Positions 43,956-53,294 are shown, counted from the first letter of the stretch. The stretch is 64,000 nt of DNA from Flavobacterium sp. BFFFF1 (GCF_002256285.1 NZ_NKJE01000007.1:1-64000); one strand, 5' to 3'. A program made the numbers and translations. Notes: generated by a model not told the origin, from the sequence alone.

Positions 43956-44975
43956 TTATTTTTTGGTTTTCCATATCAGCCCGTCCAGAATGTAGTGTGT
44001 AAACTGAGGCACAGTAAGCAATGGCACCAATAGGAAGGCATATTTTCCCATACCTGGCGAAAGCACAGAAAACTGCTCGTTCCACACCAGGATCTCCCAA
44101 AGGTATTCTTCTGAAAAAGCAATAATTAACAGGATTCCGATGTAGATAAAAATGCCGCGGAAAGCTTTAAGAAAATGCAATCTCCCCAATTCAGGCTCAG
44201 GTTTTGTATGGATCTCCTTCAAATAAATAAGGGCCATATATGGAATACCATGGGATACGACATTCAGCAGGGTAAAAATCAGGTCGTCATTAAAATATAC
44301 TATTCCGAAATACCAGGACAATGCCGTTCCTATAATGATCGCATTCTTTGGGATATTGAAATATTTTTCAGTGACATATTTATGTAACGTACGCAAGACA
44401 TAAAATCCCATGATTGCAAAATAAATCCATTGCAGCACATTTAGCGTGGCCGCATTCTCATAACTGAAAAAATCATCTGTGGTAAACCAGTTGAATTTCC
44501 GCGCCGGCGATAAGAACCAAAACAACATCGGATATCCTGTCGCGGAATAAATGATTAGGTTATCAATAAAAATACTTCTGGGCGTCTTCAGTTCTTTTCG
44601 GGAATACAGTCGCATGAAACCATACTGCTGGCGAATGAAATGAAACACCGCGATGTAGGCTAAAACCCTCCAGAATACAGCACTACCGAATGCAAAAAGT
44701 GTCATTCCAATTACAAAACAACCGACCGGAAGCAGCGTCAACAGTGTTTTCCTTTTTTGAAACTCCTGCGTTTTAAAATAGGTTTTAAAAAGTGTAGCAT
44801 AAACATGGGCCACATCAATAAAAACAATCAGGAACAACCAGGTGTAAAAAGGGTATCGTTCCTGCAGCGCTTCGAGATGTGATTGAAAAACAAAGACGAT
44901 TCCCAGCACCAGAAATGAAGGGGCGAGGATAAAAATACCATCCGTTTTGGCTTTATGAATCCAGGGTTGCTGCAT
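43956..44975 (-). CDS. Polytopic membrane protein of unknown family, last gene of the polyamine operon
   Basis: 339 residues with about eight or nine hydrophobic helices. There is a histidine/arginine-rich patch around VFHFIRQQYGFMRLYSRKEL, and HGIPYMALIYLKEIH lies later. I do not recognise the family. The conserved-looking polar residues inside helices (IVFIDVAHVYATLFKTYF, HFIRQQYG) hint at an enzyme or transporter, not a simple anchor. The start overlaps the end of the FAD enzyme gene by 23 bases, so it belongs to the operon. Confidence 0.8.
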   Translation of the reverse strand: MQQPWIHKAKTDGIFILAPSFLVLGIVFVFQSHLEALQERYPFYTWLFLIVFIDVAHVYATLFKTYFKTQEFQKRKTLLTLLPVGCFVIGMTLFAFGSAVFWRVLAYIAVFHFIRQQYGFMRLYSRKELKTPRSIFIDNLIIYSATGYPMLFWFLSPARKFNWFTTDDFFSYENAATLNVLQWIYFAIMGFYVLRTLHKYVTEKYFNIPKNAIIIGTALSWYFGIVYFNDDLIFTLLNVVSHGIPYMALIYLKEIHTKPEPELGRLHFLKAFRGIFIYIGILLIIAFSEEYLWEILVWNEQFSVLSPGMGKYAFLLVPLLTVPQFTHYILDGLIWKTKK

Positions 44976-46572
44976 GGGTCATTTGGTTTACGGCATCAAT
45001 TCCCTGATGGAACGCCTCTTCAAATATAGAAATCCCCGATAAGTCACTATGCGCAAAAAAAATCCTGTTTCCTATCGGCTTAGCGGCTTGTGCTTTGGCA
45101 TCACCGAAAATAAATCCGGGAACAGGACTGATCATGCCGTGTCCGAGCAGATGAATATCAATACTTTCAGTTTGCGTTTCTATATCCGGGTGGGCCATTT
45201 TAAGATCATCAAATACCAGCTTCTTCCATTTTTCTTCTTTTCCGGAATAGATTTCTTTCCGCATTTTTCTCAAATCAGGCCCGGAAAAACTATAATAATA
45301 TGTAATCACTTTCCGGGTTTCCGTTTGTGCCAATGACTGGTGTTGGTCATGAACATAACCCAGCCCTTTTGACCCATAAATGACATTGTCCCAACTCAGC
45401 GGATAGCTTTCATTGTCAATCAGGTCTCTAACAGTAAGCGTTGCCAGCAACCACGGGGCATAGTGAAATTTTGATGCTGTTTGCTTTCGGCTTTCAAATA
45501 AATATTGGTTTACAAATTGTGGTGAAGCCATCAGGACTTTATCTGCAACAATTGACACTGATTGCTTTTTCACGCTGTCAAAAGCTTTCACTTCAACCTT
45601 ATCATCAACCATCTTTACCTCATAGGCAAGATGATTCGGAAGGTTTTTACCCTCACTGTACTTTTTTAAATGTTGGGCCAGACGTGCGTTGCCCTCAGGC
45701 CAAGTCAATACATTTTCTTTTTTATCGGCAGTGGAATCATGCTTCCTGGCTGCAAAATAATGGATTCCTGCCCAGGCCGACACATAATCAATTCCCAATC
45801 CGAAATCATCACGGCAGCAATAATCAACATAATTGCACAAAGTTTCTGAAACCAATCCCTGTTGTTGCAGCCATTCTTTCATTGTAATCTTGTCGAAATC
45901 CCGAACCATCTTATCCGCAGAAGACATTTTGACTGGGATATCAAACAGGAATTTACCATCGGCTCCTTTAGCTGACTGGTACTTTTCCATTTTTTCAAAA
46001 AAAGTATCAAAATTATCGCGGCCTGCTTCATTTAAGGTTTTTGGCACAAGGCCTTCCTGCCAGGAATTATTATAAAAAAGACGCTCCTGAGGGAAGAACG
46101 TGAGTTGAGTTTCATCAAATATTGCAAAGCCGGAAGTATCATAACCGGTAATTATTTTTTCTTCTTCAAGAAACTGCAATAGCTTCTTATCGCTGAAATT
46201 GGGCAACGGAAGATAATGTGCCCCTAATGGAAATTTTGAATATTGATTCTGTCCATTAGAAGCGTTTCCGCCCAAATGGTTTTCCAGTTCGAGCAACAGG
46301 AAATCACTAATTCCGTTTTTTCTAAATTGCCTTGCCGCACTCAGCCCGGTAATTCCGCCTCCAATAATAAGGTAAGGAATCTCGATTTTTTGGATGGGTT
46401 TTGGAAAATCCTTTATCCAAAGACGGTGTCCTAAAATATGATTTGTTCCGGAAATACGCAGCACCAGCTTTAGCGCTTCATTTTTACAGTATTGAAGCAA
46501 TGGCAGCATGGCAGCTGTCAATCCAACATTTTTCAGGAACCTGCGACGGCTATAATTTCCCCCATTCTTCAT
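44953..46572 (-). CDS. Tat-exported FAD-dependent amine oxidase-like protein
   Basis: 539 residues from ATG 46572. The twin-arginine signal SRRRFLKNVGLTAAMLPLL (residues 8-26) shows folded export to the periplasm. FAD binding is by IIGGGITGLSAARQF (about 69-83) and ELENHLGGNAS, as in the amine oxidase/flavin-containing monoamine oxidase fold. The C-terminal flavin motif is RIFFAHSDLSGISIFEEAF. Placement after an aminopropyltransferase suggests it oxidises a polyamine or a polyamine conjugate; that substrate is inferred. It overlaps its neighbours at both ends by about 23 bases. Confidence 0.87.
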   Translation of the reverse strand: MKNGGNYSRRRFLKNVGLTAAMLPLLQYCKNEALKLVLRISGTNHILGHRLWIKDFPKPIQKIEIPYLIIGGGITGLSAARQFRKNGISDFLLLELENHLGGNASNGQNQYSKFPLGAHYLPLPNFSDKKLLQFLEEEKIITGYDTSGFAIFDETQLTFFPQERLFYNNSWQEGLVPKTLNEAGRDNFDTFFEKMEKYQSAKGADGKFLFDIPVKMSSADKMVRDFDKITMKEWLQQQGLVSETLCNYVDYCCRDDFGLGIDYVSAWAGIHYFAARKHDSTADKKENVLTWPEGNARLAQHLKKYSEGKNLPNHLAYEVKMVDDKVEVKAFDSVKKQSVSIVADKVLMASPQFVNQYLFESRKQTASKFHYAPWLLATLTVRDLIDNESYPLSWDNVIYGSKGLGYVHDQHQSLAQTETRKVITYYYSFSGPDLRKMRKEIYSGKEEKWKKLVFDDLKMAHPDIETQTESIDIHLLGHGMISPVPGFIFGDAKAQAAKPIGNRIFFAHSDLSGISIFEEAFHQGIDAVNQMTHAATLDS

Positions 46573-48067
46573 CAAAATAACGTACTAAAATCTGGTTATC
46601 AAGTCTGTTGATCTCTATATTCTTTGAAATCATGTCCTTAGGAAAATAATTGAACCTGTTGAAATTATAGTTATAAAACCGGAGACCGGAAACTTTTCGG
46701 TGTACATCATCAAAATGTGTTGCGGTATTGTTGGCGGCAATGGTGTAACCCCATTCCCCGAAAGAAGGCACATAAGCATGGTAAGAATCAACCTTCGGGA
46801 AAATTTCCTTCATGGTTTTATTGATGCACCAGAATGATTTCGGAGCAAAATAAGGCGAGGTGGTCTGAACGACAACAACAGCATCAGGTGAAAGCAGATG
46901 TTTGATTGTTGCATAGAAATTCAGTGAGTACAATTTACCAAGACTGTAATTTGACGGATCAGGAAAATCGATGATTGCGACGTCAAAAACCATATTGCTG
47001 CTTTTTGCCCAGACGTAGGCGTCTTTATTCAGCACGGTTACTTTGGTTTGATTCAGGGAATTATGGTTGAAACCAGTCAGGATGACATTCGTCTTAAAAA
47101 GATTGGTCATGCCTTCATCGAGGTCGACGAGCGTAATATCTTTTACATCTTTATACTTAAGAATTTCCCTAACGGCAAGACCATCACCGCCTCCTAAAAC
47201 AAGAATATGTTCCGCTTTTTTCGCCATTGACATAGCGGGATGCACCAACGCCTCATGGTAGCGGTATTCATCTGCGGAACTGAACTGCAGATTGTTATTC
47301 AGGTAGAGGCGGTAATCGTTTTTATTATGTGTCAGTACGATTCTTTGATAAGGTGTTGAATGCGTGTAGATAATATTCTCTCCATATAATTTACCTTCCG
47401 AATACGCGAGGATATTGTCTGCAAAAATAAAAACCACCAGCAATAAAAGGAATGATCCGATTGCCTTTATCTTTAAGATGCCAGTCCTTTGCAATTCATT
47501 TTTCAGCATAAAACAAAGCACTATTGCAATACCGATATTAATCATCCCGAACAAAAGTGAAGTCCTCATTATACCCAGTTTTGGCACCAATACCAACGGA
47601 AACAGCAATGATGCAAGCAAAGCGCCAATATAATCAAATGTAAAAACGTTCGACACCAGATCGCGAAACCGAACGCGGTCTTTCAGGATATTCATCAACA
47701 GCGGAATTTCCAGACCCACAAGACAACCGGTCAGGAACACGAGCGAATACAAAATCGGCTGGAAATAACTGACACTTTCAAATAAGATAAAAAGAATTAC
47801 AGAACTTAGTCCGCCAACTACACCGACAAGTATTTCAATCTCAACAAAGGTATTGAGCATATTCCTACGGAAGAATTTTGAAAAATAGGAGCCGATACCC
47901 ATTGAAAAAAGGTACACCCCTATGATAAAGGAAAAATGCCTTACGGAATCTCCCAATAAATAACTCGCCAGCGTTCCGGCCACGAGTTCGTATACCAGTC
48001 CGCAGGTCGCGATGGTAAAGACTGCAAAAAGCAAAAGGTATTCGAATTTCAGGAATTTACTAGCCAT
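46550..48067 (-). CDS. Membrane-anchored spermidine synthase-like aminopropyltransferase
   Basis: 505 residues. The N-terminal ~215 residues hold about seven transmembrane helices (LLLFAVFTIATCGLVYELVAG onwards). The C-terminal part is a spermidine synthase fold: YQRIVLTHN, LYLNNNLQFSSADEYRYHEALVHP, SAM-type site ILVLGGGDGLAVREIL, acidic VDLDEGMT and the catalytic loop IIDFPDPSNYSLGKLYS, equivalent to DSTDP in SpeE. Substrate residues look intact. It should transfer aminopropyl groups from decarboxylated SAM at the membrane. The donor would come from the AdoMetDC of the same operon. Confidence 0.9.
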   Translation of the reverse strand: MASKFLKFEYLLLFAVFTIATCGLVYELVAGTLASYLLGDSVRHFSFIIGVYLFSMGIGSYFSKFFRRNMLNTFVEIEILVGVVGGLSSVILFILFESVSYFQPILYSLVFLTGCLVGLEIPLLMNILKDRVRFRDLVSNVFTFDYIGALLASLLFPLVLVPKLGIMRTSLLFGMINIGIAIVLCFMLKNELQRTGILKIKAIGSFLLLLVVFIFADNILAYSEGKLYGENIIYTHSTPYQRIVLTHNKNDYRLYLNNNLQFSSADEYRYHEALVHPAMSMAKKAEHILVLGGGDGLAVREILKYKDVKDITLVDLDEGMTNLFKTNVILTGFNHNSLNQTKVTVLNKDAYVWAKSSNMVFDVAIIDFPDPSNYSLGKLYSLNFYATIKHLLSPDAVVVVQTTSPYFAPKSFWCINKTMKEIFPKVDSYHAYVPSFGEWGYTIAANNTATHFDDVHRKVSGLRFYNYNFNRFNYFPKDMISKNIEINRLDNQILVRYFDEEWGKL

Positions 48068-48272
48068 GAATGGCAGCGCTGATAATGATTGAAATACCGA
48101 TAATAAAGGCGGCGAAAACGATCGCTATCGCAGTATTGTTCTTTTGTACTATTTCCTTCCAGGTATTTTCCGGAGTGATTTTTTCGACGATGGCATACGT
48201 AATGAATAAGATAACGATGCCTAAAACTGAAAATACAACAGAGTTCAAGAGTGGTTTAATTAGGTTTTCCAT
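48060..48272 (-). CDS. DUF350 (YjfL-like) small membrane protein
   Basis: 70 residues with two transmembrane helices separated by a short charged loop, typical of one DUF350 half-unit. E. coli YjfL, a two-unit homologue, sits in an operon with a PspA-like protein and a glutathionylspermidine-synthetase-like enzyme. It overlaps the aminopropyltransferase gene by eight bases. Confidence 0.87.
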   Translation of the reverse strand: MENLIKPLLNSVVFSVLGIVILFITYAIVEKITPENTWKEIVQKNNTAIAIVFAAFIIGISIIISAAIHG

Positions 48273-48287
48273 AAAATTTGACTTTGG

Positions 48288-48473
48288 TTATTTGTGGTAA
48301 TAATGATATGCTGAGGTTCGTCCGCCGTGATTATTTGGCCTGTACTTTTCGGTACTTTCACAGTCACACATCCTGTTGCCGGAGTATGAAAAGTAGAGAA
48401 ATAATCCATAGAAAAATACCCCAATGATTAGGGCCGGAATATTGTTCTTTAAAAGCTTAATACCTTTTTCCAT
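48288..48473 (-). CDS. Tiny single-pass membrane protein
   Basis: 61 residues from ATG 48473, one base after the DUF4178 stop. One transmembrane helix (ALIIGVFFYGLFLYFSYSG) is followed by a Cys/His-rich tail: MCDCESTE and then HHGG-like NNHGGRTSAYHYYHK. CDC and the histidines may bind metal. No family recognised. Confidence 0.8.
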   Translation of the reverse strand: MEKGIKLLKNNIPALIIGVFFYGLFLYFSYSGNRMCDCESTEKYRPNNHGGRTSAYHYYHK

Positions 48474-48474
48474 A

Positions 48475-49692
48475 TTATTCTTTGTAAGGTGAGTTAGCAC
48501 TGTCTGCCCATCTCCTGGTTTCAAAATTCTTGTTGTAATAAAAAAATGCCAATACAATCACGCCCATGAATATGGCCGGCAACCATACATTTCGTGTAGA
48601 AGGTTCATTCCACACGGCCCTGACACTGACGGATTTCGTTGAAAAATTGTCAGCAGCAATTTGAGGGGTAATCACAAGATGGTATTTACCTGCTGAAACG
48701 CCGCAGATATTAAACCGGTCCCCTGTACTGCCTTCCGACCAGTTTTCTCCATCGGTGTAACCGTGATAATATTCTACATCTTTACTGGCATAAACCTCAT
48801 CACTGGTTTTCTCATCCACAAGGGCGACCTGTATGTTTGCCCATGAATTGTCTACATCTGCATTTACAAAAACGCTCAAAGGGGCAGATCCGCCTTTAAG
48901 TTCAAATGAAGGGCTGGTAAAGTCTTTGCTGTCCGGAACCAGTGCCGTATTGAGAACGCTTTGTTCTGATTGCCCACTATAAATAAAAACATGGGTTAGG
49001 AACATTAATATTATCGAGACACAGAAAATCATGGCCATCAGCCTGGTGTCAACGGGTTGCGGCTGCACGAGTCCAATACCTACCCTGCTTCTGATGTATG
49101 GAAGATCAAATGCCTTCTTAACTTCACGTGGATTAATGTGTTCTCCAAAATACGTGCTGGTTTTCCCATTCATACTCTCAACGGAAATAATATATGGTGG
49201 ATTAATGAACTCATCCATTTGAATTCCATCATCACTTAGCCTGAAATCAAAAAAACCGGCAGCACCTGCTATATGGGTGGTCGTGTAATCATACAAATCG
49301 TATACCTGTTCTTTATACTCAATGGTTTTAGGGTGGTTGCTAATTTCAAAAACTTCAGGAATTTCCTCTAGAAAAATCCAATGACCATCAGCTTCAGATA
49401 AAAACCGGAAGTTACCTTTGCCGTCCTGAAGTATATATTCGTTCCAGAAAAAATTCCGGTAGGCTCGTTTTACAATTACCCCCGAAACAGTATATGAGAT
49501 GCCTTTCAGAACGCCTTTAGCACCAACTTTTAACGCGGTTTCAGGCGGTTTTGTTTTAAACATGTTCCTAAAGACCCATTCTCCTTTGTCAAGCGTATAA
49601 TGGCTGCCGCAGCCGGGACAGGCAAAACTGTCCGCAGTAAATGATAAATTAAGCTCCGTGGAAACACCGCATTTTGTACAGTTGTTAAGCAT
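48475..49692 (-). CDS. DUF4178 protein with zinc ribbon and two membrane helices
   Basis: 405 residues. An N-terminal zinc ribbon uses Cys5, Cys8, Cys25 and Cys28 (CTKCG, CPGCG). A DUF4178-type beta domain follows (VGAKGVLKGISYTVSGVIVKRA, WNEYILQDGKGNFRFLSEADGHW). Membrane helix 1 is at about 217-238; a beta-sandwich-like periplasmic segment follows; helix 2 is at about 373-392. DUF4178 is repeatedly found beside AdoMetDC and DUF350 genes. The ATG is immediately adjacent to the speD stop. Confidence 0.88.
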   Translation of the reverse strand: MLNNCTKCGVSTELNLSFTADSFACPGCGSHYTLDKGEWVFRNMFKTKPPETALKVGAKGVLKGISYTVSGVIVKRAYRNFFWNEYILQDGKGNFRFLSEADGHWIFLEEIPEVFEISNHPKTIEYKEQVYDLYDYTTTHIAGAAGFFDFRLSDDGIQMDEFINPPYIISVESMNGKTSTYFGEHINPREVKKAFDLPYIRSRVGIGLVQPQPVDTRLMAMIFCVSIILMFLTHVFIYSGQSEQSVLNTALVPDSKDFTSPSFELKGGSAPLSVFVNADVDNSWANIQVALVDEKTSDEVYASKDVEYYHGYTDGENWSEGSTGDRFNICGVSAGKYHLVITPQIAADNFSTKSVSVRAVWNEPSTRNVWLPAIFMGVIVLAFFYYNKNFETRRWADSANSPYKE

Positions 49693-50055
49693 CTATCTGT
49701 TTATTTGGAAATTGTTAATGACTTCAGCTTCGAAATATCCAATGAAAGCTTCTGAAATGGCCTTCACTTTTTCAGAGTTGTCCTGTAAGTAATTGCATAG
49801 ATATACATCGAGCGTCAGCTGCTTAAATTCAGGCCAGGTATGAATACAAATGTGGGATTCCTTTAGGCAGAAAGCCAGTGTGAAACTTCTATTTTCAAAA
49901 TCGTGTACCGCCAGACCCACCTGTTCCAATTCGAATTTTGCAAGCAGTTCTTTCGTAAACAGAATAAAATCCTTACTTTCAGTAAGTTTATCAGAAACAG
50001 AAACACGAAGTGTAAGCAGTTGATGAAGACCTGGGGAATAGTCGGATGTATCCAT
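49693..50055 (-). CDS. speD: S-adenosylmethionine decarboxylase (class 1b type) proenzyme
   Basis: 120 residues. The self-cleavage site is Glu66-Ser67 in KESHICIHTWPE; Ser67 would become the pyruvoyl group. His72 and Cys87 (DVYLCNY) match the processing and catalytic residues of class 1b enzymes such as that of Thermotoga (Ser63, His68, Cys83). The N-terminus (HQLLTLRVSV) is less like free-standing SpeD, so the enzyme may be specialised. It decarboxylates SAM to the aminopropyl donor. It is the first gene of the seven-gene operon and divergent from the SGNH lipoprotein gene. Confidence 0.9.
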   Translation of the reverse strand: MDTSDYSPGLHQLLTLRVSVSDKLTESKDFILFTKELLAKFELEQVGLAVHDFENRSFTLAFCLKESHICIHTWPEFKQLTLDVYLCNYLQDNSEKVKAISEAFIGYFEAEVINNFQINR

Positions 50056-50161
50056 TAAAGTATTTTGACTTTGATTATACGAACGCTATTTTCATTTGTT
50101 ACAAAAAAGTTAAAAAAACCAAAATTGGCAGCCTCCCGTAGATAATAAAAAATCACAATCC

Positions 50162-50890
50162 ATGAAAGTAATCGCTGTATTAACCAAAATAGCATGCCTT
50201 TTTCTGCTGATTTCGTGCAGCAGCAATGATGATACGACTGATCCCGTTACTGCTAATCCTTTACCAACCACCCCAACAGCACGGCAAATCAAATACCTTG
50301 CTCTGGGCGACAGCTACACGATTGGGCAAAGTGTCTGTGAAACCTGCCGCTTCCCATTCCAATTAAAGGAAAGCATCGCAAATACTATTACCGCAAACTA
50401 TGACCTGCAAATTATTGCGCAGACGGGATGGACAACAACCAACCTTAAGAACGCTATCGCGGCTCAAAATCCTCCGAATACATTTGATTTGGTTACGTTG
50501 CTGATCGGTGTAAATAATCAATACCAGGGAAAACCTTTTTCCTTGTACCAACAGGAGTTTCCTGAACTCGTGACCATGGCGACCATTTTGGCTAAAGGGG
50601 ATAAAAATAACGTCATTATCGTATCCATTCCGGATTATGCCTACACACCCTATGGTGAAGGCGCAGGCAATCAGGCTGCCATTTCAGCTGCGATTGACCA
50701 ATACAATAATTTCGCAAGGAATTATGCCGAAAACAATGGGATTGTTTTTGTAAACATCACTGATATCACCAGGGAAGGACTGAACAATCCGGCACTGGTT
50801 GCTTCCGATGGCCTGCATCCGTCTGAGTTGGCTTATGCGCAGTTTGTAGAAAGGATCGTTCCAAAGGCATTAACAGCCATAAGAAACTAA
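50162..50890 (+). CDS. SGNH/GDSL hydrolase lipoprotein
   Basis: 242 residues. Lipoprotein signal with Cys at ISCSSN. The SGNH blocks are ALGDSYTIG (nucleophile Ser in block I), LLIGVNNQYQG (block III) and SDGLHPS (block V with Asp and His). It should be an envelope esterase or lipase; the substrate is unknown. It is divergent from speD across a 106-bp gap. Confidence 0.93.
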   Translation: MKVIAVLTKIACLFLLISCSSNDDTTDPVTANPLPTTPTARQIKYLALGDSYTIGQSVCETCRFPFQLKESIANTITANYDLQIIAQTGWTTTNLKNAIAAQNPPNTFDLVTLLIGVNNQYQGKPFSLYQQEFPELVTMATILAKGDKNNVIIVSIPDYAYTPYGEGAGNQAAISAAIDQYNNFARNYAENNGIVFVNITDITREGLNNPALVASDGLHPSELAYAQFVERIVPKALTAIRN

Positions 50891-51021
50891 CACCCTTTTT
50901 GAGGTTTTTCAATTTATCAGCAATCTTTTTTAACTTTGGCAGCTTATCCAATACTTGAATATAAAGCGATTGTATTATTTTCAGCCAAATTTTGGCAAAA
51001 TGCATCTTCTTTTGTTTGCCC

Positions 51022-51029
51022 TAAATTTG
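51022..51029 (+). promoter_or_regulatory. -7 promoter element of the AraC-family gene
   Basis: TAAATTTG, 35 bases before the ATG at 51065. A second similar box, TAACTTTG, is at 50931-50938. The nearer one fits better and supports the short start. Confidence 0.5.
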
Positions 51030-51064
51030 ATGTTTGTAAACTAATTAAAGTAAGAATAGCTGCT

Positions 51065-51928
51065 ATGGATCACAAACGAAAGGAATCAGAAATACCTGTG
51101 CATTCATTAGAGTATGGTTCTACTCACGTCAATATCCTACCCCTGGACTATAACAATCCTTATGATTACAAAAGAGAGCACCGTCATGCCTATTTTGAAA
51201 TCATGTTGATCGCACGTGGCGGAGGTAATCAATTGATAGATTTCAATAATTATCCAGCATTAGATAACAGCTGTTATATCATTTCCCCACAACAAGTACA
51301 TCTAATGAACCGGAATGGTTCATTAGGAACTATCATCCAATTTACGGAGGAAAAAATCAATTCTCCCGAGTTGCGTGCTGCGCTGAAAAATCATTCTTTT
51401 GATGAAAAAGCGGCCGTTATTTTTGAGAACCGTAAAGATTTACTGGACGGATGTATGGTTTTGACGAACCTTATCAAAGAGGCTATTTTTCGCAATACCA
51501 GGGAAAGTGCACTTTCCGTTACCCATTTATTATGTGCTTTGGTGTCTTTACTTCTCGAAAATCGGGTTCATTCTGAGCAGGTTTCATCGGATCAAAATAA
51601 AATACTATTGTTGCATTTTTATCAACTTCTTGACGTTCATTATTGCGAAAACTTGAGTGTAAAAGGTTATGTTCAAAAACTGTCCACGACAGAAAAAAAA
51701 CTAGCTGCTGCAACCTCTAAATATGCTGGATTAAGTCCATTGCAGGTAATTCACAACAGAATTCTACTGGAAGCCAAACGAATCTTGTTGTTCGAAGATT
51801 CCTCGCACAAGGAAATTTCATTCCGGTTGGGATTTGATTCGCCTTCGTCATTTTCAACGTTTATCAAATCTAAGACTGGTTTAACACCATCGGAGTTAAG
51901 CAAGCACCTGGTTGAAATTCATAAGTAA
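51065..51928 (+). CDS. AraC-family transcriptional regulator
   Basis: 287 residues from ATG 51065. An upstream in-frame extension to 50936 runs through promoter boxes and is rejected. The N-terminal cupin-like ligand domain has HRHAYFEIMLIARGGGNQLIDF. The C-terminal HTH pair includes LSPLQVIHNRILLEAKRILL and EISFRLGFDSPSSFSTFIKSKTGLTPSEL. The regulated genes and ligand are unknown; the neighbours (SGNH lipoprotein upstream, YCF48 T9SS protein downstream) do not settle it. Confidence 0.92.
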   Translation: MDHKRKESEIPVHSLEYGSTHVNILPLDYNNPYDYKREHRHAYFEIMLIARGGGNQLIDFNNYPALDNSCYIISPQQVHLMNRNGSLGTIIQFTEEKINSPELRAALKNHSFDEKAAVIFENRKDLLDGCMVLTNLIKEAIFRNTRESALSVTHLLCALVSLLLENRVHSEQVSSDQNKILLLHFYQLLDVHYCENLSVKGYVQKLSTTEKKLAAATSKYAGLSPLQVIHNRILLEAKRILLFEDSSHKEISFRLGFDSPSSFSTFIKSKTGLTPSELSKHLVEIHK

Positions 51929-52097
51929 TTGTCTCATTTTTATAATTTCCATTTTTTACTGTTGATTTATCTTTGTTTTAAGTTTAGGGCATGTTCATAC
52001 CAAAATTACCTGGTACAAGAAATTTCAAGAAACGATATCGCATCAATTGAATAGCGAAAAGTGCGATGTTACTACTAACTTAAAAACATAAGAAATC

Positions 52098-53294
52098 ATG
52101 AAAAGATTAAAACTATTTTTTGTCAGTCTCATCTTCTTAACCTCAGCAACCATTATGGCGCAATGGGTTCAAAAACCTTCAGGCACAAATGATATCCTCA
52201 CGGGAGTACACTTCCCTTCGGCAAACGTTGGTTTTGTGGTGGGCATCGGAGGAACTATTTTGAAAACTACCGATATCGGTGAAACCTGGAATACGGTCTA
52301 TTCCAATGCAAACATTTCTTTAAAGTCAGTTTATTTTATTAACGAATCTGTTGGATTTGCGGTTGGAAATAACATATTAAAAACTATCGACGGCGGCAAT
52401 AGTTGGGAAATCATCAATTCAACCATTACAGATATCAATAAAATTACATTTACCACAGATCAAATAGGATTCTTGAGCAGTAGCACAGGGCTTTATAAAA
52501 CTACCGATGGCGGAAACAACTGGGCTTTAAAATCTTCTATGCCATGTATGTCTATGAGTTTTCCTTCTCAAAATGTGGGTTATATTCATGCTAATTCCAA
52601 CTCAATTTTCAAGACCATTGACGGAGGAGAAACCTGGACACTTTCCAATCCAAACGCTAATCCTAATTCAATCTCCATTGTGAGCACTCTGTTTTTTACA
52701 ACTGAAGATAAAGGCTTTTTTGGTGGTTACTATTATGCGGCTTTTACAAAAACTACAGACGGCGGAACCAGTTGGAATTGTATCAATACTGACTGTCAAG
52801 CTGATCTTGGTGTTGGAGTTAAATCTATTTATTTCTCCTCAAATACTGTCGGATATGCTGTTAGTCAATCTCAAAATAATATTTTAAAAACAATGGATGG
52901 TGGTGAAACCTGGACCTCGCAAAACCTCGGTACCGCTATGTTTTATGATATTTATTTCACCAGTGATAACGTTGGATTTGTAGTTGGCGGAATTGGTGAA
53001 ATATTTAAAACCACAAATGGTGGAAGTCTGGGTATTGCAGCTACTGCGCCTGACACCATTGCGGTTTATCCAAACCCAACCGCTGATCGTTTAAAAATTG
53101 AAGTTGATTCCAATTTGATGTTTCCAATTCATTTTAAACTGAATAATACTCTTGGCGAAAATTTGATTGATCATCGATTGTTATCAAATTCAAATACAAT
53201 TGAACTGTCTGATCTTTCAAAAGGGGTATACTTATACCAGTTGCTTAACGCAAACAACGAGATTGTCAAAATTGGAAAAATAATTAAAGAATAA
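52098..53294 (+). CDS. YCF48-like beta-propeller protein with T9SS sorting domain
   Basis: 398 residues. Signal peptide ending TIMAQ. Residues about 25-310 carry seven or so blades of the YCF48/BNR kind, each with a word like ILKTTDGGxxW. Residues about 320-398 are the T9SS type A sorting domain (AVYPNPTADRLKIE, GVYLYQLLN). It is secreted to the surface or medium; binding partner unknown. A TATCTTTG box at 51968-51975 may be its -7 promoter element. Confidence 0.92.
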   Translation: MKRLKLFFVSLIFLTSATIMAQWVQKPSGTNDILTGVHFPSANVGFVVGIGGTILKTTDIGETWNTVYSNANISLKSVYFINESVGFAVGNNILKTIDGGNSWEIINSTITDINKITFTTDQIGFLSSSTGLYKTTDGGNNWALKSSMPCMSMSFPSQNVGYIHANSNSIFKTIDGGETWTLSNPNANPNSISIVSTLFFTTEDKGFFGGYYYAAFTKTTDGGTSWNCINTDCQADLGVGVKSIYFSSNTVGYAVSQSQNNILKTMDGGETWTSQNLGTAMFYDIYFTSDNVGFVVGGIGEIFKTTNGGSLGIAATAPDTIAVYPNPTADRLKIEVDSNLMFPIHFKLNNTLGENLIDHRLLSNSNTIELSDLSKGVYLYQLLNANNEIVKIGKIIKE

